Shown here: one piece after another, positions 1 through 9,240 of the stretch
How positions within the stretch are numbered: the stretch's first letter is position 1
Layout of the letters: every line of letters starts with the position of its first letter
NCBI RefSeq assembly: GCF_002000085.1
Contig: NZ_MUZU01000003.1
Coordinates: 124,001-188,000 of the forward strand
Direction: 5' to 3'
Source: Pseudocolwellia agarivorans
GTDB taxonomy: Bacteria > Pseudomonadota > Gammaproteobacteria > Enterobacterales > Alteromonadaceae
Length of the DNA: 64,000 nucleotides
Position numbers and translations under genes: made by a program
The notes under the pieces: generated by a model
What the model saw: the letters and a program-made list of their open reading frames with translations, nothing else
Told to the model about the DNA's origin: nothing
The model's database searches: none

Positions 1-370
1 CTGTGATGTTATTCAGGCTGATGGTGGTACACGTACGGCATCAATTACAGGTGCTTGTGTGGCATTAGTTGATGCCCTTAACTACATGCGCGCTAAAGAC
101 ATTATTAAAACAAATCCGTTAAAACATATGATTGCCGCTGTATCAGTTGGTATTTATAAAGGCGAAGCTGTAGCCGATTTAGATTACCCAGAAGATTCAG
201 CCGCTGAAACGGATTTAAATGTGGTAATGACAGATACAGGTAAGCTAATTGAAGTACAAGGTACTGCAGAAGAAGAGCCGTTTAGCTTTGATGAGTTACA
301 AGAAATGCTAGCACTTGCTAAAGCAGGCATTAACGAATTATTTGACGCACAAAAAGCCGCTTTAAATTAA
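1..370 (+). CDS. rph: Ribonuclease PH, C-terminal part (5' end outside window)
   Basis: Read in the frame starting at base 2, the sequence gives the RNase PH segment with [18 protein letters not shown] followed by the conserved C-terminal region with the [17 protein letters not shown] stretch typical of this phosphorolytic 3'-5' exoribonuclease. RNase PH trims the 3' ends of tRNA precursors and some other RNAs, using phosphate as acceptor. About 122 residues of an expected roughly 238 are present, so the gene is cut by the window edge and not broken. A GTG at 59 is internal and not a start. pyrE follows after 16 bp on the same strand, the standard gammaproteobacterial rph-pyrE order. Confidence 0.97.
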   Translation, partial: CDVIQADGGTRTASITGACVALVDALNYMRAKDIIKTNPLKHMIAAVSVGIYKGEAVADLDYPEDSAAETDLNVVMTDTGKLIEVQGTAEEEPFSFDELQEMLALAKAGINELFDAQKAALN

Positions 371-386
371 TTAGGACACGATATTC

Positions 387-1040
387 ATGAAAAACTATCA
401 ACGCGAATTTATCGAATTTGCTTTAGCTAAAAATGTATTACGCTTTGGTGAATTTACTTTAAAGTCTGGCCGTACTAGCCCTTATTTTTTTAATGCCGGT
501 TTGTTTAACACAGGTGGCGATTTAGCTAAACTAGGTCGTTATTATGCTTCGGCATTAACTGATTCAACCATTGAGTTTGATTTACTCTTTGGCCCTGCTT
601 ACAAAGGTATTCCTATTGCGACAACTACAGCAGTAGCATTAGCCGATCATCATAATATGGACTTACCTTATTGTTTTAACCGTAAAGAAGCTAAAACACA
701 TGGCGAAGGCGGCTCTTTAGTGGGTTCTCCACTTGAAGGTAAAATAATGTTAGTTGATGATGTAATTACGGCAGGTACCGCTATTCGTGAATCAATGGAA
801 ATTATTAAAGATCATGGCGCTGAATTATCAGGTGTACTTATTGCGTTAGACCGCCAAGAAAAAGGCCAAGGTGAGTTATCTGCTATTCAAGAAGTTGAAC
901 GAGACTTTGGTACAAAGGTAATCTCTATTGTAACGTTAGCCGATTTAATTAGTTATTTAGAAGAAAAAGTCGACCAAGACCCAAGCCTAATCGATAGTTT
1001 AAATAGTATTAAGCTATACAGAGAAAACTACGGTATTTAG
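387..1040 (+). CDS. pyrE: Orotate phosphoribosyltransferase
   Basis: It converts orotate and PRPP to orotidine 5'-phosphate, the fifth step of de novo pyrimidine synthesis, in the cytoplasm. The 217-residue protein has the full family length. It shows the orotate-binding N-terminal region ([12 protein letters not shown]), the [11 protein letters not shown] segment and the PRPP-binding motif [16 protein letters not shown] near residues 120-135. The start ATG has a GGACAC-type weak ribosome site and lies 16 bp after rph, so the two genes are probably cotranscribed. A strong hairpin terminator follows. In enterobacteria this junction carries an attenuator; I see no clear leader hairpin in the 16-bp gap here. 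Confidence 0.97.
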   Translation: MKNYQREFIEFALAKNVLRFGEFTLKSGRTSPYFFNAGLFNTGGDLAKLGRYYASALTDSTIEFDLLFGPAYKGIPIATTTAVALADHHNMDLPYCFNRKEAKTHGEGGSLVGSPLEGKIMLVDDVITAGTAIRESMEIIKDHGAELSGVLIALDRQEKGQGELSAIQEVERDFGTKVISIVTLADLISYLEEKVDQDPSLIDSLNSIKLYRENYGI

Positions 1041-1068
1041 CTTTTTATAACTAACCGGAACTTCTAAT

Positions 1069-1096
1069 AAGAAACCCGCTAAATAGCGGGTTTCTT
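1069..1096. terminator. Strong bidirectional rho-independent terminator after pyrE
   Basis: A perfect 13-bp stem (AAGAAACCCGCTA / TAGCGGGTTTCTT) with an AA loop is flanked by T-rich sequence on the plus strand and A-rich sequence on the other side. It can end transcription of rph-pyrE and of the convergent metalloprotease gene ending at 1111. Confidence 0.9.
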
Positions 1097-1110
1097 TTTA
1101 TAAATAATAA

Positions 1111-2073
1111 CTAAGCAGTTAATTCGAATTGATACGAACTTTGTTTCTCGTAAGCTTGCGTTATTCCTGAATAAAACCCTTCAATGCGTTGAGACCTTGC
1201 TTTTACGTCATTAGAAATTGACGGAGCTATTTCCTCTTGTGCTTTTAATGTTTGATTTATTTGCTCGTCAAACGACTTGCTTTGTACATTAGTGCTTTTT
1301 TCTTTATTAAACACTTCGCTAGCATCGTTATAAGGAGCCGATACACTTGCTTGATTTTCACTTTCAGAAAACTCTAAACCTAAAGCAATTAAATCGCTTT
1401 GCGCTTGAGTAATTAACTCTGCGGCTTTCGCTGCGACTTTAGTATCTTGAACCGAAGGATTTGCTGGCGCTAAAGCTGCTGCATGTACCTTCTGCATTTT
1501 AGCTATAGTCGCTTGAGGATTTCCCTCAACGGGAGATAAATCAACAGACACTTCACCGTTTACAGCATATTTTTTACCATCAGGTCCTACTTGAAATTCA
1601 TACGACGGTGCACCAGTAGATGCTCCACCAACAGAAGCATGAGCGAGCTCGTGCGAACGTACTTCTTGATCACGTTGTTTAAGTTGCTGAATTTCTTTTT
1701 CGTGCTGAAATGCCTCTAAATTATTAGGCTCAGGAGATGTGTTTTCTGCACTTTCACCTTCTGTATTCTTTTTATCACTTTCTTGAGCACCTTGCTGATG
1801 CTCATTATTTTCTTGATGTTCTTGTTCTGCATTACCATTTATTTGGCTAGCATTTTTTTCAGCTGATTTTTGTAATTCAGCAAAATTAAATTGGTCACCC
1901 GTTTGACCTGAGGCTTTTTCTTTCTCTGCTGTACTTTTTTCTGCCGGTGATCCACTCGTTGCTGTAGGGGCAGTAATGATAGGTCGCTGAACATTTTCAC
2001 GGCGCAAGTTATCTGTTGGCGGATTAACCGCTGTAGCAACAGGTAAGTTTTGAATATGCGGCGTAATGTTCAT
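1111..2073 (-). CDS. SprA-related putative metalloprotease (CJM1_0395-like family)
   Basis: The 320-residue protein has a long low-complexity N-terminal half rich in Gln, Glu, Ser and Asn (about residues 30-120) and a compact conserved core around residues 130-230. The core carries the zinc-type motif HELAHA (HExxH) followed by GGASTGAPSYEFQVGPDGKKY and VDLSPVEGNP, the signature of the SprA-related family found next to surface or flagellar genes in several Proteobacteria. The catalytic role is inferred from the HExxH motif. No signal peptide is visible. It starts 2 bp downstream of the small gene ending at 2075, so the pair is probably cotranscribed. Confidence 0.8.
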   Translation of the reverse strand: MNITPHIQNLPVATAVNPPTDNLRRENVQRPIITAPTATSGSPAEKSTAEKEKASGQTGDQFNFAELQKSAEKNASQINGNAEQEHQENNEHQQGAQESDKKNTEGESAENTSPEPNNLEAFQHEKEIQQLKQRDQEVRSHELAHASVGGASTGAPSYEFQVGPDGKKYAVNGEVSVDLSPVEGNPQATIAKMQKVHAAALAPANPSVQDTKVAAKAAELITQAQSDLIALGLEFSESENQASVSAPYNDASEVFNKEKSTNVQSKSFDEQINQTLKAQEEIAPSISNDVKARSQRIEGFYSGITQAYEKQSSYQFELTA

Positions 2074-2074
2074 T

Positions 2075-2377
2075 TTATACTCGAACGTCTAATAGCGTGC
2101 CTAATGCTTCATCTGCTGTTTTTATAACTTCAGCAGAACCTTTCGCTTGGTATTCAGCTACTTTTAAATTAACAATTGATTGCGTTAAATTAGGTTGAGC
2201 CTCAGTGCTTTGTTGCGAGTTAGATTGAGTGCTAGGTTGAATAGCTTGTTGGCTTTCAGTAGCAGCCTGTTGATCAAGAACAGTACTCGATACTATATCA
2301 GACGCGGCTTTATTGGCGTCTTCAGTCGCTTTTTGAAAACCTTGTATCCCACTGTTAAATGCAGATTGAATTTCCAC
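2075..2377 (-). CDS. Small conserved hypothetical protein upstream of the SprA-like gene
   Basis: A GTG start at 2377 is preferred: it has AAGGAG seven bases upstream and yields a 100-residue protein beginning VEIQSAFNSGIQGF. A longer reading from 2425 adds an implausible Cys-rich N-terminus and ignores this ribosome site. The protein has a Gln/Ser/Thr-rich middle (about residues 30-65) and a helical C-terminal end, IVNLKVAEYQAKGSAEVIK, closing with TLLDVRV. The helical ends flanking a variable linker resemble short flagellar rod or hook-type proteins, but that is a resemblance only. Function unknown; tight spacing suggests it works with the SprA-like protein. Confidence 0.7.
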   Translation of the reverse strand: MEIQSAFNSGIQGFQKATEDANKAASDIVSSTVLDQQAATESQQAIQPSTQSNSQQSTEAQPNLTQSIVNLKVAEYQAKGSAEVIKTADEALGTLLDVRV

Positions 2378-2626
2378 GGTTATCTCCTTCGTACAACATG
2401 AGTGTAAAACACTCAAAACAAACATATAAGCTAATGTTTAATTATTGACCATATATGCTAAAAAGTAAATGAATTAAACCCGTTTCATTATTGTTCTGTC
2501 CCCCTTTATACAAGGGTAAATCATCAAATACAGGCGTTTATTTAACTAACTCGCTGTTCTAATTATCAAATAAGTAACGCAACAGTTAATGCCTTTAACC
2601 AAAAAATATTAAACTATTTTTATGTA

Positions 2627-3439
2627 TTACAACTGTCCCAACCATTCTAAAAGCACCTCATTAAACTCTTCAGGGTGTGAAATAAAGGGTGCGTGCGATG
2701 CTTTAGGAAAAATATGTTTTTGACTATGAGGCAATAAAGCATCAATGGGTTCGATTGCCGATTTAGGCACCAAACTATCGAGCTTTCCATATAGTCGTAA
2801 AAAAGGCATTTTTAGCGATGATAACTGCTCGCGTAAATCAACGGTTTCTAATAATTGTAACGAATCAGCTAACGTTTGCTCTGTAGGTAGCGAGTGTTGC
2901 ATCACTAAGTCACGAATAGTTTTTATGTCTTGCCTAACATGAGGGCTACCCATGGCTTGAATTTTTAAAAAACCTTCAAGAGTTTTTTGTGTGTTTTGCG
3001 CCAGTTGCTGATAAAACATTTTCAACACGTTAGGTAATATACCTGGCCATATCGGTTCTTCATCAGATTTATTTAAAAAGCAAGGAGAGCTTGCCACAGT
3101 AACGCAAGCAACCACTTTTTCAGGAAAACTATAAGCTAATTGTGTGGCAACTAAGCCACCTAAAGACCAACCTAAATATATCGCAGGAGTATTAATAGCC
3201 GACTGAATTTCGTTAACAACATTGATTAACGAATAATCTGCTAATGGTTTATTTATATTTAAACCAAAGCCAGGTAAATCAACAGTAATAATATCAATAT
3301 GTTGATGTAACTTTTGAATAGTCGGTTCCCAAACAGCAGAGTTAAGCCCCCAACCATGAATCAAAACTAAAGGTGTCTTTTGTTCTCGATTGCTGTGATT
3401 ATTTGATATATATTTTTTCGTAATTAGCGAATTACTCAT
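2627..3439 (-). CDS. bioH: Pimeloyl-[acyl-carrier protein] methyl ester esterase
   Basis: This alpha/beta hydrolase of 270 residues removes the methyl group from pimeloyl-ACP methyl ester to end the disguised fatty-acid phase of biotin synthesis. Visible features are the oxyanion region LIHGWGLNSAVW (residues 27-37), the nucleophile elbow GWSLGG with Ser92, the acid region LYGKLDSLVPK and the histidine region ASHAPFISHPEEF near the C-terminus. This is the full BioH triad at family length. comF starts 54 bp away on the opposite strand, the common gammaproteobacterial bioH/comF divergent arrangement. Confidence 0.92.
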   Translation of the reverse strand: MSNSLITKKYISNNHSNREQKTPLVLIHGWGLNSAVWEPTIQKLHQHIDIITVDLPGFGLNINKPLADYSLINVVNEIQSAINTPAIYLGWSLGGLVATQLAYSFPEKVVACVTVASSPCFLNKSDEEPIWPGILPNVLKMFYQQLAQNTQKTLEGFLKIQAMGSPHVRQDIKTIRDLVMQHSLPTEQTLADSLQLLETVDLREQLSSLKMPFLRLYGKLDSLVPKSAIEPIDALLPHSQKHIFPKASHAPFISHPEEFNEVLLEWLGQL

Positions 3440-3493
3440 TTTATTTCTATACTGATTAACAATGGAATTAAGTTTACTTGAAGGGTATTAAAA

Positions 3494-4267
3494 ATGGAAT
3501 TTGATGCTGTAAATATTAAGCATGGCGCGTTTAGTTTTTTTGATAAAATTAAACAACTTATTCACGCATCAAAGCTTGCGCTATCGTCATGCGACTTATG
3601 TGGTAACCAATGTGAGGAACATCCTCTACTTTGCCAATTTTGCTTACGTGATTTACCTAAGTTTAATTATCAACTTATTTCTGCTGATTTACTTAATTGG
3701 CCAGCCATTAATAAAATAATTCCTAAACAATCATTCGATCACCTGCACAGTTTATCTCCACATACTTGGCCTTACACACAATGGATATCGTCATTAAAAT
3801 ATAAAGGTCGATTTGAGCTTGCCGATTTATTAGGTAAGTTACTTTACGAAAGTTGGAAAAAAGGCGTAGAGAGCGCCAATACACTTGATCAAACGGAGCA
3901 ACCAGAGCTTATATTATCTGTGCCCTTATACATCACAAAATGGCAATACCGTGGTTATAATCAAGCGCATTTAATTGCCAAAAAATTCGCCAATTACAGC
4001 GGTATTAACTATCAGCACAATATTATTAGTCGAATATTGGAAACGGAAAGCCAAGTAGGTAAATCGGGAAGCCAACGACGCAATAACATGAAAAATGCGT
4101 TCGATATAAAACTCGATACCATAAAGTTACCTAAGCATGTCATATTAATTGATGATGTTGTAACAACAGGAACAACGGTTAATGAAATTTCAATTTTACT
4201 CAAAAAGCATGGTGTACAAACGGTAAGTGTTCTCAGTGTTACTATTGCATTACCTGACACAATATAA
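3494..4267 (+). CDS. comF: ComF family phosphoribosyltransferase-like protein (GntX-like)
   Basis: The 257-residue protein has an N-terminal zinc-ribbon-like cluster (CDLCGNQC then CQFC, about residues 34-55) and a C-terminal type I phosphoribosyltransferase-like domain with the PRPP loop ILIDDVVTTGTTV (about residues 217-229). The RGYNQAHLIAKKFA segment is typical of ComF. Family members are needed for DNA uptake in naturally competent bacteria and for use of DNA as a nutrient. Divergent from bioH. In many relatives nfuA follows directly; here a VOC gene and a carboxypeptidase gene lie between comF and nfuA. Confidence 0.9.
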   Translation: MEFDAVNIKHGAFSFFDKIKQLIHASKLALSSCDLCGNQCEEHPLLCQFCLRDLPKFNYQLISADLLNWPAINKIIPKQSFDHLHSLSPHTWPYTQWISSLKYKGRFELADLLGKLLYESWKKGVESANTLDQTEQPELILSVPLYITKWQYRGYNQAHLIAKKFANYSGINYQHNIISRILETESQVGKSGSQRRNNMKNAFDIKLDTIKLPKHVILIDDVVTTGTTVNEISILLKKHGVQTVSVLSVTIALPDTI

Positions 4268-4385
4268 AACTATCATAACTTTTAATTAAGCTTCTCAGTT
4301 GAGATCATGTTTTTTACTTATTGATAAAATTTAAATGCTTGTTCTCAGGTCTGTTTATCTTCAATGTTTTAACAACAAGGCCATT

Positions 4386-4853
4386 ATGAAAAACAATATT
4401 ATTTTACTCATACTTATCGCTTTATTTACCAGCTTCAATCTATCAGCCAAAAACACCATTTTAACAGCTGGCTTTAATCATGTGGGTTTAACGGTAAAAG
4501 ACCTAAAAGCCTCAACGCATTTTTTTGTTGAGACTTTAGGCTGGAACTTAAAGAAGGAAGATACAAGCTACCCTGCAAGTTTTGTAAGCGATGGCAAAAT
4601 GTTTGTTACGTTATGGCAAGCAACTACACCTGAAAAAGCCATTAATTTTGATCGAAAAAATAATGTTGGTTTACATCACCTAGCAATATCAGTTGAAAAC
4701 TCAAAAGATTTAGATGAATTATATCAGCGTTTTAAACGGGTTCCCTCGATTGTTATTGAGTTTGCACCTGAACTTGCTAATGGTGGTCCAGCTAAGCATA
4801 TGATGATCAGAGAACCTAGCGGCAACCGATTAGAATTTAAATCGTTAAATTAA
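4386..4853 (+). CDS. Secreted VOC (glyoxalase/bleomycin-resistance) family protein
   Basis: I choose the ATG at 4386 (155 residues) because it opens a clear signal peptide (MKNNIILLILIALFTSFNLSA); an in-frame start 51 bp upstream adds a non-hydrophobic extension. The mature part is a single VOC domain with FNHVGLTVKDLKAS, GLHHLAISVEN and GNRLEFKSLN, which supply the usual His/His/Glu metal-ligand positions. The family includes glyoxalases, dioxygenases and resistance proteins, so the substrate cannot be named. It is too short, and exported, to be the ring-cleavage enzyme missing from the pathway at 51-60 kb. Confidence 0.85.
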   Translation: MKNNIILLILIALFTSFNLSAKNTILTAGFNHVGLTVKDLKASTHFFVETLGWNLKKEDTSYPASFVSDGKMFVTLWQATTPEKAINFDRKNNVGLHHLAISVENSKDLDELYQRFKRVPSIVIEFAPELANGGPAKHMMIREPSGNRLEFKSLN

Positions 4854-4867
4854 TCAGCCGAAAATAA

Positions 4868-4896
4868 CGTGTAGTGATGATTAAAACCACTACACG
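4868..4896. terminator. Hairpin between convergent VOC and M14 genes
   Basis: A perfect 9-bp stem (CGTGTAGTG / CACTACACG) with an 11-base loop lies between two convergent genes, with A/T-rich flanks. It probably serves as a shared terminator. Confidence 0.65.
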
Positions 4897-4907
4897 CTTA
4901 ATTAAAT

Positions 4908-7472
4908 TTAGCGTGTAGCAGGTGCATGAAACGCCTTGCCAAAGAAAATACTATTAGTTAATAACTTAACGCTACCATACCAGTAACCTCTAAAAGCTAA
5001 ATTGTCTGTTGTTGCAATAACACGCCCTCTTCCCACATTATGTGCAACCAATGAAGAGGTGTTTGCAATTCGCTTAATTAAGTTTTTATCGGTATATCCA
5101 CTCAATAAGGGCTCAGATGAATATGTGCCTACATTAGTAAATGGGTAATGTAGAGGCTCCATGATTAAGGTGTTATTTCTAAATACAGGTAATGTTTTTT
5201 TAGAAAACCCAAAGGCTAATGGATGCGTTATATCGAGTTGAGTTTCGTATATTGCCCCTGCAATGCGCTGTCTAGCGGCCAAATCACTTTTGTCTTCATA
5301 ATTTAAGCTAGAACTATCAAATAACTGACGAAGCTGATTATTACTTACAAAAGAGGCTCTTAATATATCTTTTTCAGCCAACCATTTAGCCGCATGTTTT
5401 TGGGCAAATACAACGCCACCTAATTTCAACCAACTTTCTAACTTAATAACAACGCTTGGATTAAGAGATTGATAGTTACCATCTACCATTACAATATGTG
5501 TGTAAGTATTAAAATCGATAGCGCCTAAACGATCTTTTTCAACAACAGTAAGCGGTATATGTTGCGTATCGTCTAAATAAAATTTAACTTCTGCAGCTTC
5601 CCATTCAGAAACACCTTTCCCCCCTATCATTAACACTTTAACAGGGGGAGTTGTTTTTAAAGATGGACTACCAAAATCAACACCTTGGCTTGTATAACCA
5701 GACGATAAGGCAACAAGCTCAATATTGTTTTCTTGAGCTATGTTTATCGCCTGTTTTTGCCAATAAGTTTGTGTTTGAATGTTGGTAGGAATAATAATTG
5801 TGCCAGCTTTAAATTCTCGTTCTTTTCCTGCAACTTTAATAGCAAAGTTTTCCGTGGTTACTTTGGTTTTAATATTGTTTTGCTGTAATTGATTTAATAG
5901 CTTTGGCGCTAAAAAATGATGCCATTCAAAAGCATAAGCGTAGGCGTTATTGCCGTTTTCAACTTGAGTAATTTGATGTTCTTCTGTTTTAAAATCCCAA
6001 GCGTTTTTACTTAACTCTAGCCCCCAAGTGCTATCAACCTGATGATATTCAATATTCATCGCTAAGGGTAATGTCCAACCAGAAACATCATAAAAAGTGT
6101 TATCTTCAAACTCTTTTGGCGTATCGAATAACGCTTTAATCACTTTATATTTTGGCTGTTCCAGAGGAATGTAATAACTATATGATGGGCTAAACTCTTT
6201 AGACTTAAATTTAAAGCTTTCTGCTAAGCCGTATACTTCTATTTTATGCTGCTTCAGTTTGTCTAAAAACGCATTTAAACGATAATGATCATTTTTCTCT
6301 GTAATGATATATCCGCTAAAATTTTCTTTTTTCGCCTGCTTTTTAGCATTTTTGTAAAATGTTTTTCTATGCTCAATAAATTGTTCTTTATTATTCCATG
6401 CGCCTTCTATTGTTGATAAAGACGTTAACACATGGTTTTTAATACCATATTCGAAGGTTAACAACCCATTAATGGTGTCAACTTGCATACCTCGACTGGT
6501 AGCTTGCTCGAACAAAACCCCCACACTACCGTTAATATCTGGATAAGTAGAACCTTTGCCATAATAGAAGTCGTCAAAATTTTCTTCACTAAAATATAAA
6601 CGATTTTCTTTATCTAAAGCTTTAGCGTGGTAGGTTGCGAGTAAATGCGTTAATTTAATATTATTTTTAGGCGTTAAAGGATTATTACGTGTAGCTACTC
6701 CTGGCTGAAAAAAATAACTGTTGTCTGACACCATTTCATGAAAATCGCCAACAACATGCGGCTGATAACGTTGAAAGAACGCCATTCTATTTTGTGTTTC
6801 AATTTGCGAAAGTGGTAACCAGTCACGATTTAAATCAAAACCAAAATGATTTGATCGCCCTGTTCTCCAATCTTGATGGTGTTCAATATGATTAGGATCA
6901 GCATTAGGAGCTGTTCCTCTATTATCGCTTACCCAACTTACAAAGCGATCCATTCCATCTGGATTTATGCTCGGCTCTAGCACAATAACCGTATTATCTA
7001 ACCATGCTTTTACCTTTTCGTCTTCACTTGCCGCCAAGTAATAAGCTACCACCATAGCTGCATTAGCGCCGCTTAATTCATCGCCATGTACGCTATAACC
7101 TAACCAAATAACAAGAGGCTCGTCGCTGTTTTTACTCGACAAATTATTACGTGAATTTAAAATATTGTTAAGATTTTCAATATTTTTTTCGCTTGAAATA
7201 GTCACTAATATTTGATTTCGTAGCTGATGCGTTTGCCCCATAGAAGTTATTTTTAAACGATTAGAACTATCATCTAGCGCTTCAAAATAGTTTAGTAGTT
7301 GGTCGTAACGTACATGTCTGTCGCCCAAACCAAAACCTATAATACTCTTAGGAGTAGGAACTGTTTTATTGTATGTATGATTTTCAGGTAGATAGGTGGT
7401 TACGGATGCTGCTTGAGAAAAATAAACAAAAAAGAGGGTGAACATTAATACAATGGTTCGAAAAAAAGACAT
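4908..7472 (-). CDS. Secreted M14 family zinc carboxypeptidase
   Basis: The 854-residue protein begins with a signal peptide (residues 1-22). It carries an M14 catalytic domain over about residues 45-370: HGDE (His129, Glu132) and HEM (His245) supply the zinc ligands, FDLNRDW (Asn215, Arg216) the substrate-carboxylate site, and VGVLFEQATSRG the region of the catalytic Glu. A long C-terminal part of about 480 residues contains a glutamine-amidotransferase-like fold segment (VLMIGGKGVSEWE and YTHIVMVDGNYQ), as in other large marine M14 peptidases. It likely digests peptides outside the cytoplasm. Between comF and nfuA it looks like an insertion into a conserved neighbourhood. Confidence 0.9.
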   Translation of the reverse strand: MSFFRTIVLMFTLFFVYFSQAASVTTYLPENHTYNKTVPTPKSIIGFGLGDRHVRYDQLLNYFEALDDSSNRLKITSMGQTHQLRNQILVTISSEKNIENLNNILNSRNNLSSKNSDEPLVIWLGYSVHGDELSGANAAMVVAYYLAASEDEKVKAWLDNTVIVLEPSINPDGMDRFVSWVSDNRGTAPNADPNHIEHHQDWRTGRSNHFGFDLNRDWLPLSQIETQNRMAFFQRYQPHVVGDFHEMVSDNSYFFQPGVATRNNPLTPKNNIKLTHLLATYHAKALDKENRLYFSEENFDDFYYGKGSTYPDINGSVGVLFEQATSRGMQVDTINGLLTFEYGIKNHVLTSLSTIEGAWNNKEQFIEHRKTFYKNAKKQAKKENFSGYIITEKNDHYRLNAFLDKLKQHKIEVYGLAESFKFKSKEFSPSYSYYIPLEQPKYKVIKALFDTPKEFEDNTFYDVSGWTLPLAMNIEYHQVDSTWGLELSKNAWDFKTEEHQITQVENGNNAYAYAFEWHHFLAPKLLNQLQQNNIKTKVTTENFAIKVAGKEREFKAGTIIIPTNIQTQTYWQKQAINIAQENNIELVALSSGYTSQGVDFGSPSLKTTPPVKVLMIGGKGVSEWEAAEVKFYLDDTQHIPLTVVEKDRLGAIDFNTYTHIVMVDGNYQSLNPSVVIKLESWLKLGGVVFAQKHAAKWLAEKDILRASFVSNNQLRQLFDSSSLNYEDKSDLAARQRIAGAIYETQLDITHPLAFGFSKKTLPVFRNNTLIMEPLHYPFTNVGTYSSEPLLSGYTDKNLIKRIANTSSLVAHNVGRGRVIATTDNLAFRGYWYGSVKLLTNSIFFGKAFHAPATR

Positions 7473-7728
7473 CTAATCATCCTAAAGTGATATTTATAGA
7501 AGGTATATAAAGTTGTTTTCTATCCAACGAGAATTTTATAGAGTTGAGTATTACAAAGCATTGCCTTTAATTGATATCACTCAAGTACTCTGAAATACGC
7601 ATCTTGATTGGTAACGGTTTATATAAAAATACCAAACTATTAGCCTTGAAACTAGAACTAAAAACTAAATTAGAGCTTTTATTTTAATCTACCACTAGCA
7701 CCAATCATCTTTGCAGAGTAAAATACAC

Positions 7729-7753
7729 ATACTTGAGTAATTTACTCGGGTAT
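7729..7753 (+). promoter_or_regulatory. Candidate IscR type 1 binding site upstream of nfuA
   Basis: The 25-bp imperfect palindrome ATA-CTTGAGT-AATTT-ACTCGGG-TAT closely matches the type 1 IscR sites known from gammaproteobacterial iron-sulfur genes and ends 46 bp before the nfuA start. IscR carrying a [2Fe-2S] cluster represses from such sites, so nfuA would be induced when clusters are scarce. Binding is inferred from sequence and from the fitting target gene. The remaining 7473-7799 interval, shared with the divergent carboxypeptidase gene, shows no ORF. Confidence 0.7.
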
Positions 7754-7799
7754 TTTTTACCTTTTTTGTTAACGTATATCTAGAGAGTAGAACACTGTT

Positions 7800-8378
7800 A
7801 TGATCAATATTTCTGAAACCGCTCAAGAGCATTTTGTTAAGCTATTATCACAACAAGCTGAAGGCACAAGTATTCGTGTATTTGTTGTAAACCCTGGAAC
7901 TGCTAGTGCTGAATGTGGTGTGTCTTATTGTCCTGCTGATGCTATCGAGCCTGAAGATATTGAAATACCTTTTGAAAAATTTTCTGCTTACGTAGATGGC
8001 GATAGCAAACTTTTCCTAGAAGATGCCGAAATAGATTTTACTACCGACCAAATGGGATCTCAGCTTACGTTAAAAGCACCTAATGCAAAATTACGCAAAG
8101 TCGGTGACGACGCTCCATTATTCGAACGTGTTGATTACTTTTTAAAAGCAGAGGTTAATCCTCAACTAGCCGGCCACGGCGGTGAATGTACATTAATGGA
8201 AATTACCGAAGACGGTTATGCAGTATTACAGTTTGGCGGTGGTTGTAATGGCTGTAGCCAAATTGATGTAACGGTAAAAGACGGTATTGAAAAACAGTTA
8301 ATTGATATGATGGGCGATGAAATTAAAGGTGTTAAAGATATGACTGAACACGAACGTGGCGATCATTCTTACTATTAA
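7800..8378 (+). CDS. nfuA: Fe/S biogenesis protein NfuA
   Basis: NfuA is an iron-sulfur carrier that delivers [4Fe-4S] clusters to target enzymes, mainly under stress. The 192-residue protein has the degenerate A-type domain at the N-terminus (residues 1-95, [17 protein letters not shown]) and the C-terminal Nfu domain with the cluster-binding [19 protein letters not shown], whose cysteines fall at 149 and 152 exactly as in E. coli NfuA. The likely IscR site upstream suggests control by cluster status. Confidence 0.96.
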   Translation: MINISETAQEHFVKLLSQQAEGTSIRVFVVNPGTASAECGVSYCPADAIEPEDIEIPFEKFSAYVDGDSKLFLEDAEIDFTTDQMGSQLTLKAPNAKLRKVGDDAPLFERVDYFLKAEVNPQLAGHGGECTLMEITEDGYAVLQFGGGCNGCSQIDVTVKDGIEKQLIDMMGDEIKGVKDMTEHERGDHSYY

Positions 8379-8412
8379 ACACTATTAGTTTTAGTTTATT
8401 AAGTAAAATTAA

Positions 8413-8652
8413 TTGAATAGATTATTAGAAAAATTAGGCCGAAACCCACAACGCAGTTTGTCATTTTTTATGCGTGGGCTTGGCCTTTTTGCTATTGGCG
8501 CATTATTTATTTTTGTTGGTTACTATTTTCATTATTACTGGCAAATACTAGGACTGTGCTTTTTAGTACCTGCCATATTATTCGCCGCTTATGGATACAT
8601 AGGAATGTTTGCTAATAGGTTGCTAAACATCTTTCAAAGAAATAAACCTTAA
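8413..8652 (+). CDS. Small two-helix membrane protein
   Basis: A TTG-initiated frame encodes 79 residues (NRLLEKLGRNPQRSLSFFM...) with two hydrophobic segments (about residues 22-40 and 45-65) and a basic C-terminus, suggesting an inner-membrane hairpin. It starts 34 bp after nfuA on the same strand and may be cotranscribed. The ribosome site is weak and the start codon non-standard, so the call rests on the consistent membrane-protein composition. I do not recognise the family. Confidence 0.55.
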   Translation: MNRLLEKLGRNPQRSLSFFMRGLGLFAIGALFIFVGYYFHYYWQILGLCFLVPAILFAAYGYIGMFANRLLNIFQRNKP

Positions 8653-8677
8653 CACTTATTCATTTAATCTAAACTTC

Positions 8678-9106
8678 TTATAGCGGACTCATAGAAAAAT
8701 GATGACTCGCAATAATAAAGCCTTCACGTAAATAAAATTTATGCGCCATGTAGCGCTGCACACCTGAATCTATATGTAATTGCTGACAACCATTCGCTTT
8801 AGCATGTTCTTTCAGCCATTTAACGATTGTTGCTCCTGCAGATTTAGAGCGTGTATATTCGTTGGTAATAAGATCGTCAACATAAATGTGCTTACCCCAA
8901 GCGAGTTTTTGTCCAAATCTAAACCCTGCTACACAAACTACTTCATTATCTTCCTCAATGTAGGCAATTTGGTAACCTTCTTTCATCTGTTCAGTTATTT
9001 GCGTTTTAATATAGGCAACGGGAAATTGAGTACGTAACTGTTGTAAAACAACCGCAATGCCATATAAATCTGAATGACTATCAGCTAGCTTTACTTCCAT
9101 TTTCAT
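8678..9106 (-). CDS. GNAT family N-acetyltransferase
   Basis: The 142-residue protein matches the size of single-domain GNAT enzymes. It shows the beta-strand EVVCVAGFRFGQKL, then the acetyl-CoA binding region IYVDDLITNEYTRSKSAGATIVKWL (the loop is RSKSAG where the family has R/QxxGxG/A) and a final HKFYLREGFIIASHHF, which fits the conserved Y...GF end of the fold. It should transfer an acetyl group from acetyl-CoA to an unknown amine. It is convergent with the small membrane protein gene; no further context. Confidence 0.85.
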   Translation of the reverse strand: MKMEVKLADSHSDLYGIAVVLQQLRTQFPVAYIKTQITEQMKEGYQIAYIEEDNEVVCVAGFRFGQKLAWGKHIYVDDLITNEYTRSKSAGATIVKWLKEHAKANGCQQLHIDSGVQRYMAHKFYLREGFIIASHHFSMSPL

Positions 9107-9240
9107 TCCTTAATTAGATTATGTAGGTTTGACACACTAAGAAAATAAACTGTAACGTTTATTTATATAAAAGTCCCTCTCATATGTAATATAATTTAAA
9201 GGTATTTCACCTTTCCTCTTATTTACCAGCTGAGATTATT

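Noticed and set aside
2195-2401. Plus-strand 68-codon frame antisense to the small gene before the SprA-like gene
   Set aside because: It has no ribosome site and unnatural composition, and lies opposite a frame with a good start and a conserved-looking product.
4386-4853. VOC protein as the extradiol dioxygenase missing from the dmp-like operon
   Set aside because: It is a single 155-residue domain with a signal peptide, 46 kb away and not co-oriented. Catechol 2,3-dioxygenases are about 300 residues and cytoplasmic.
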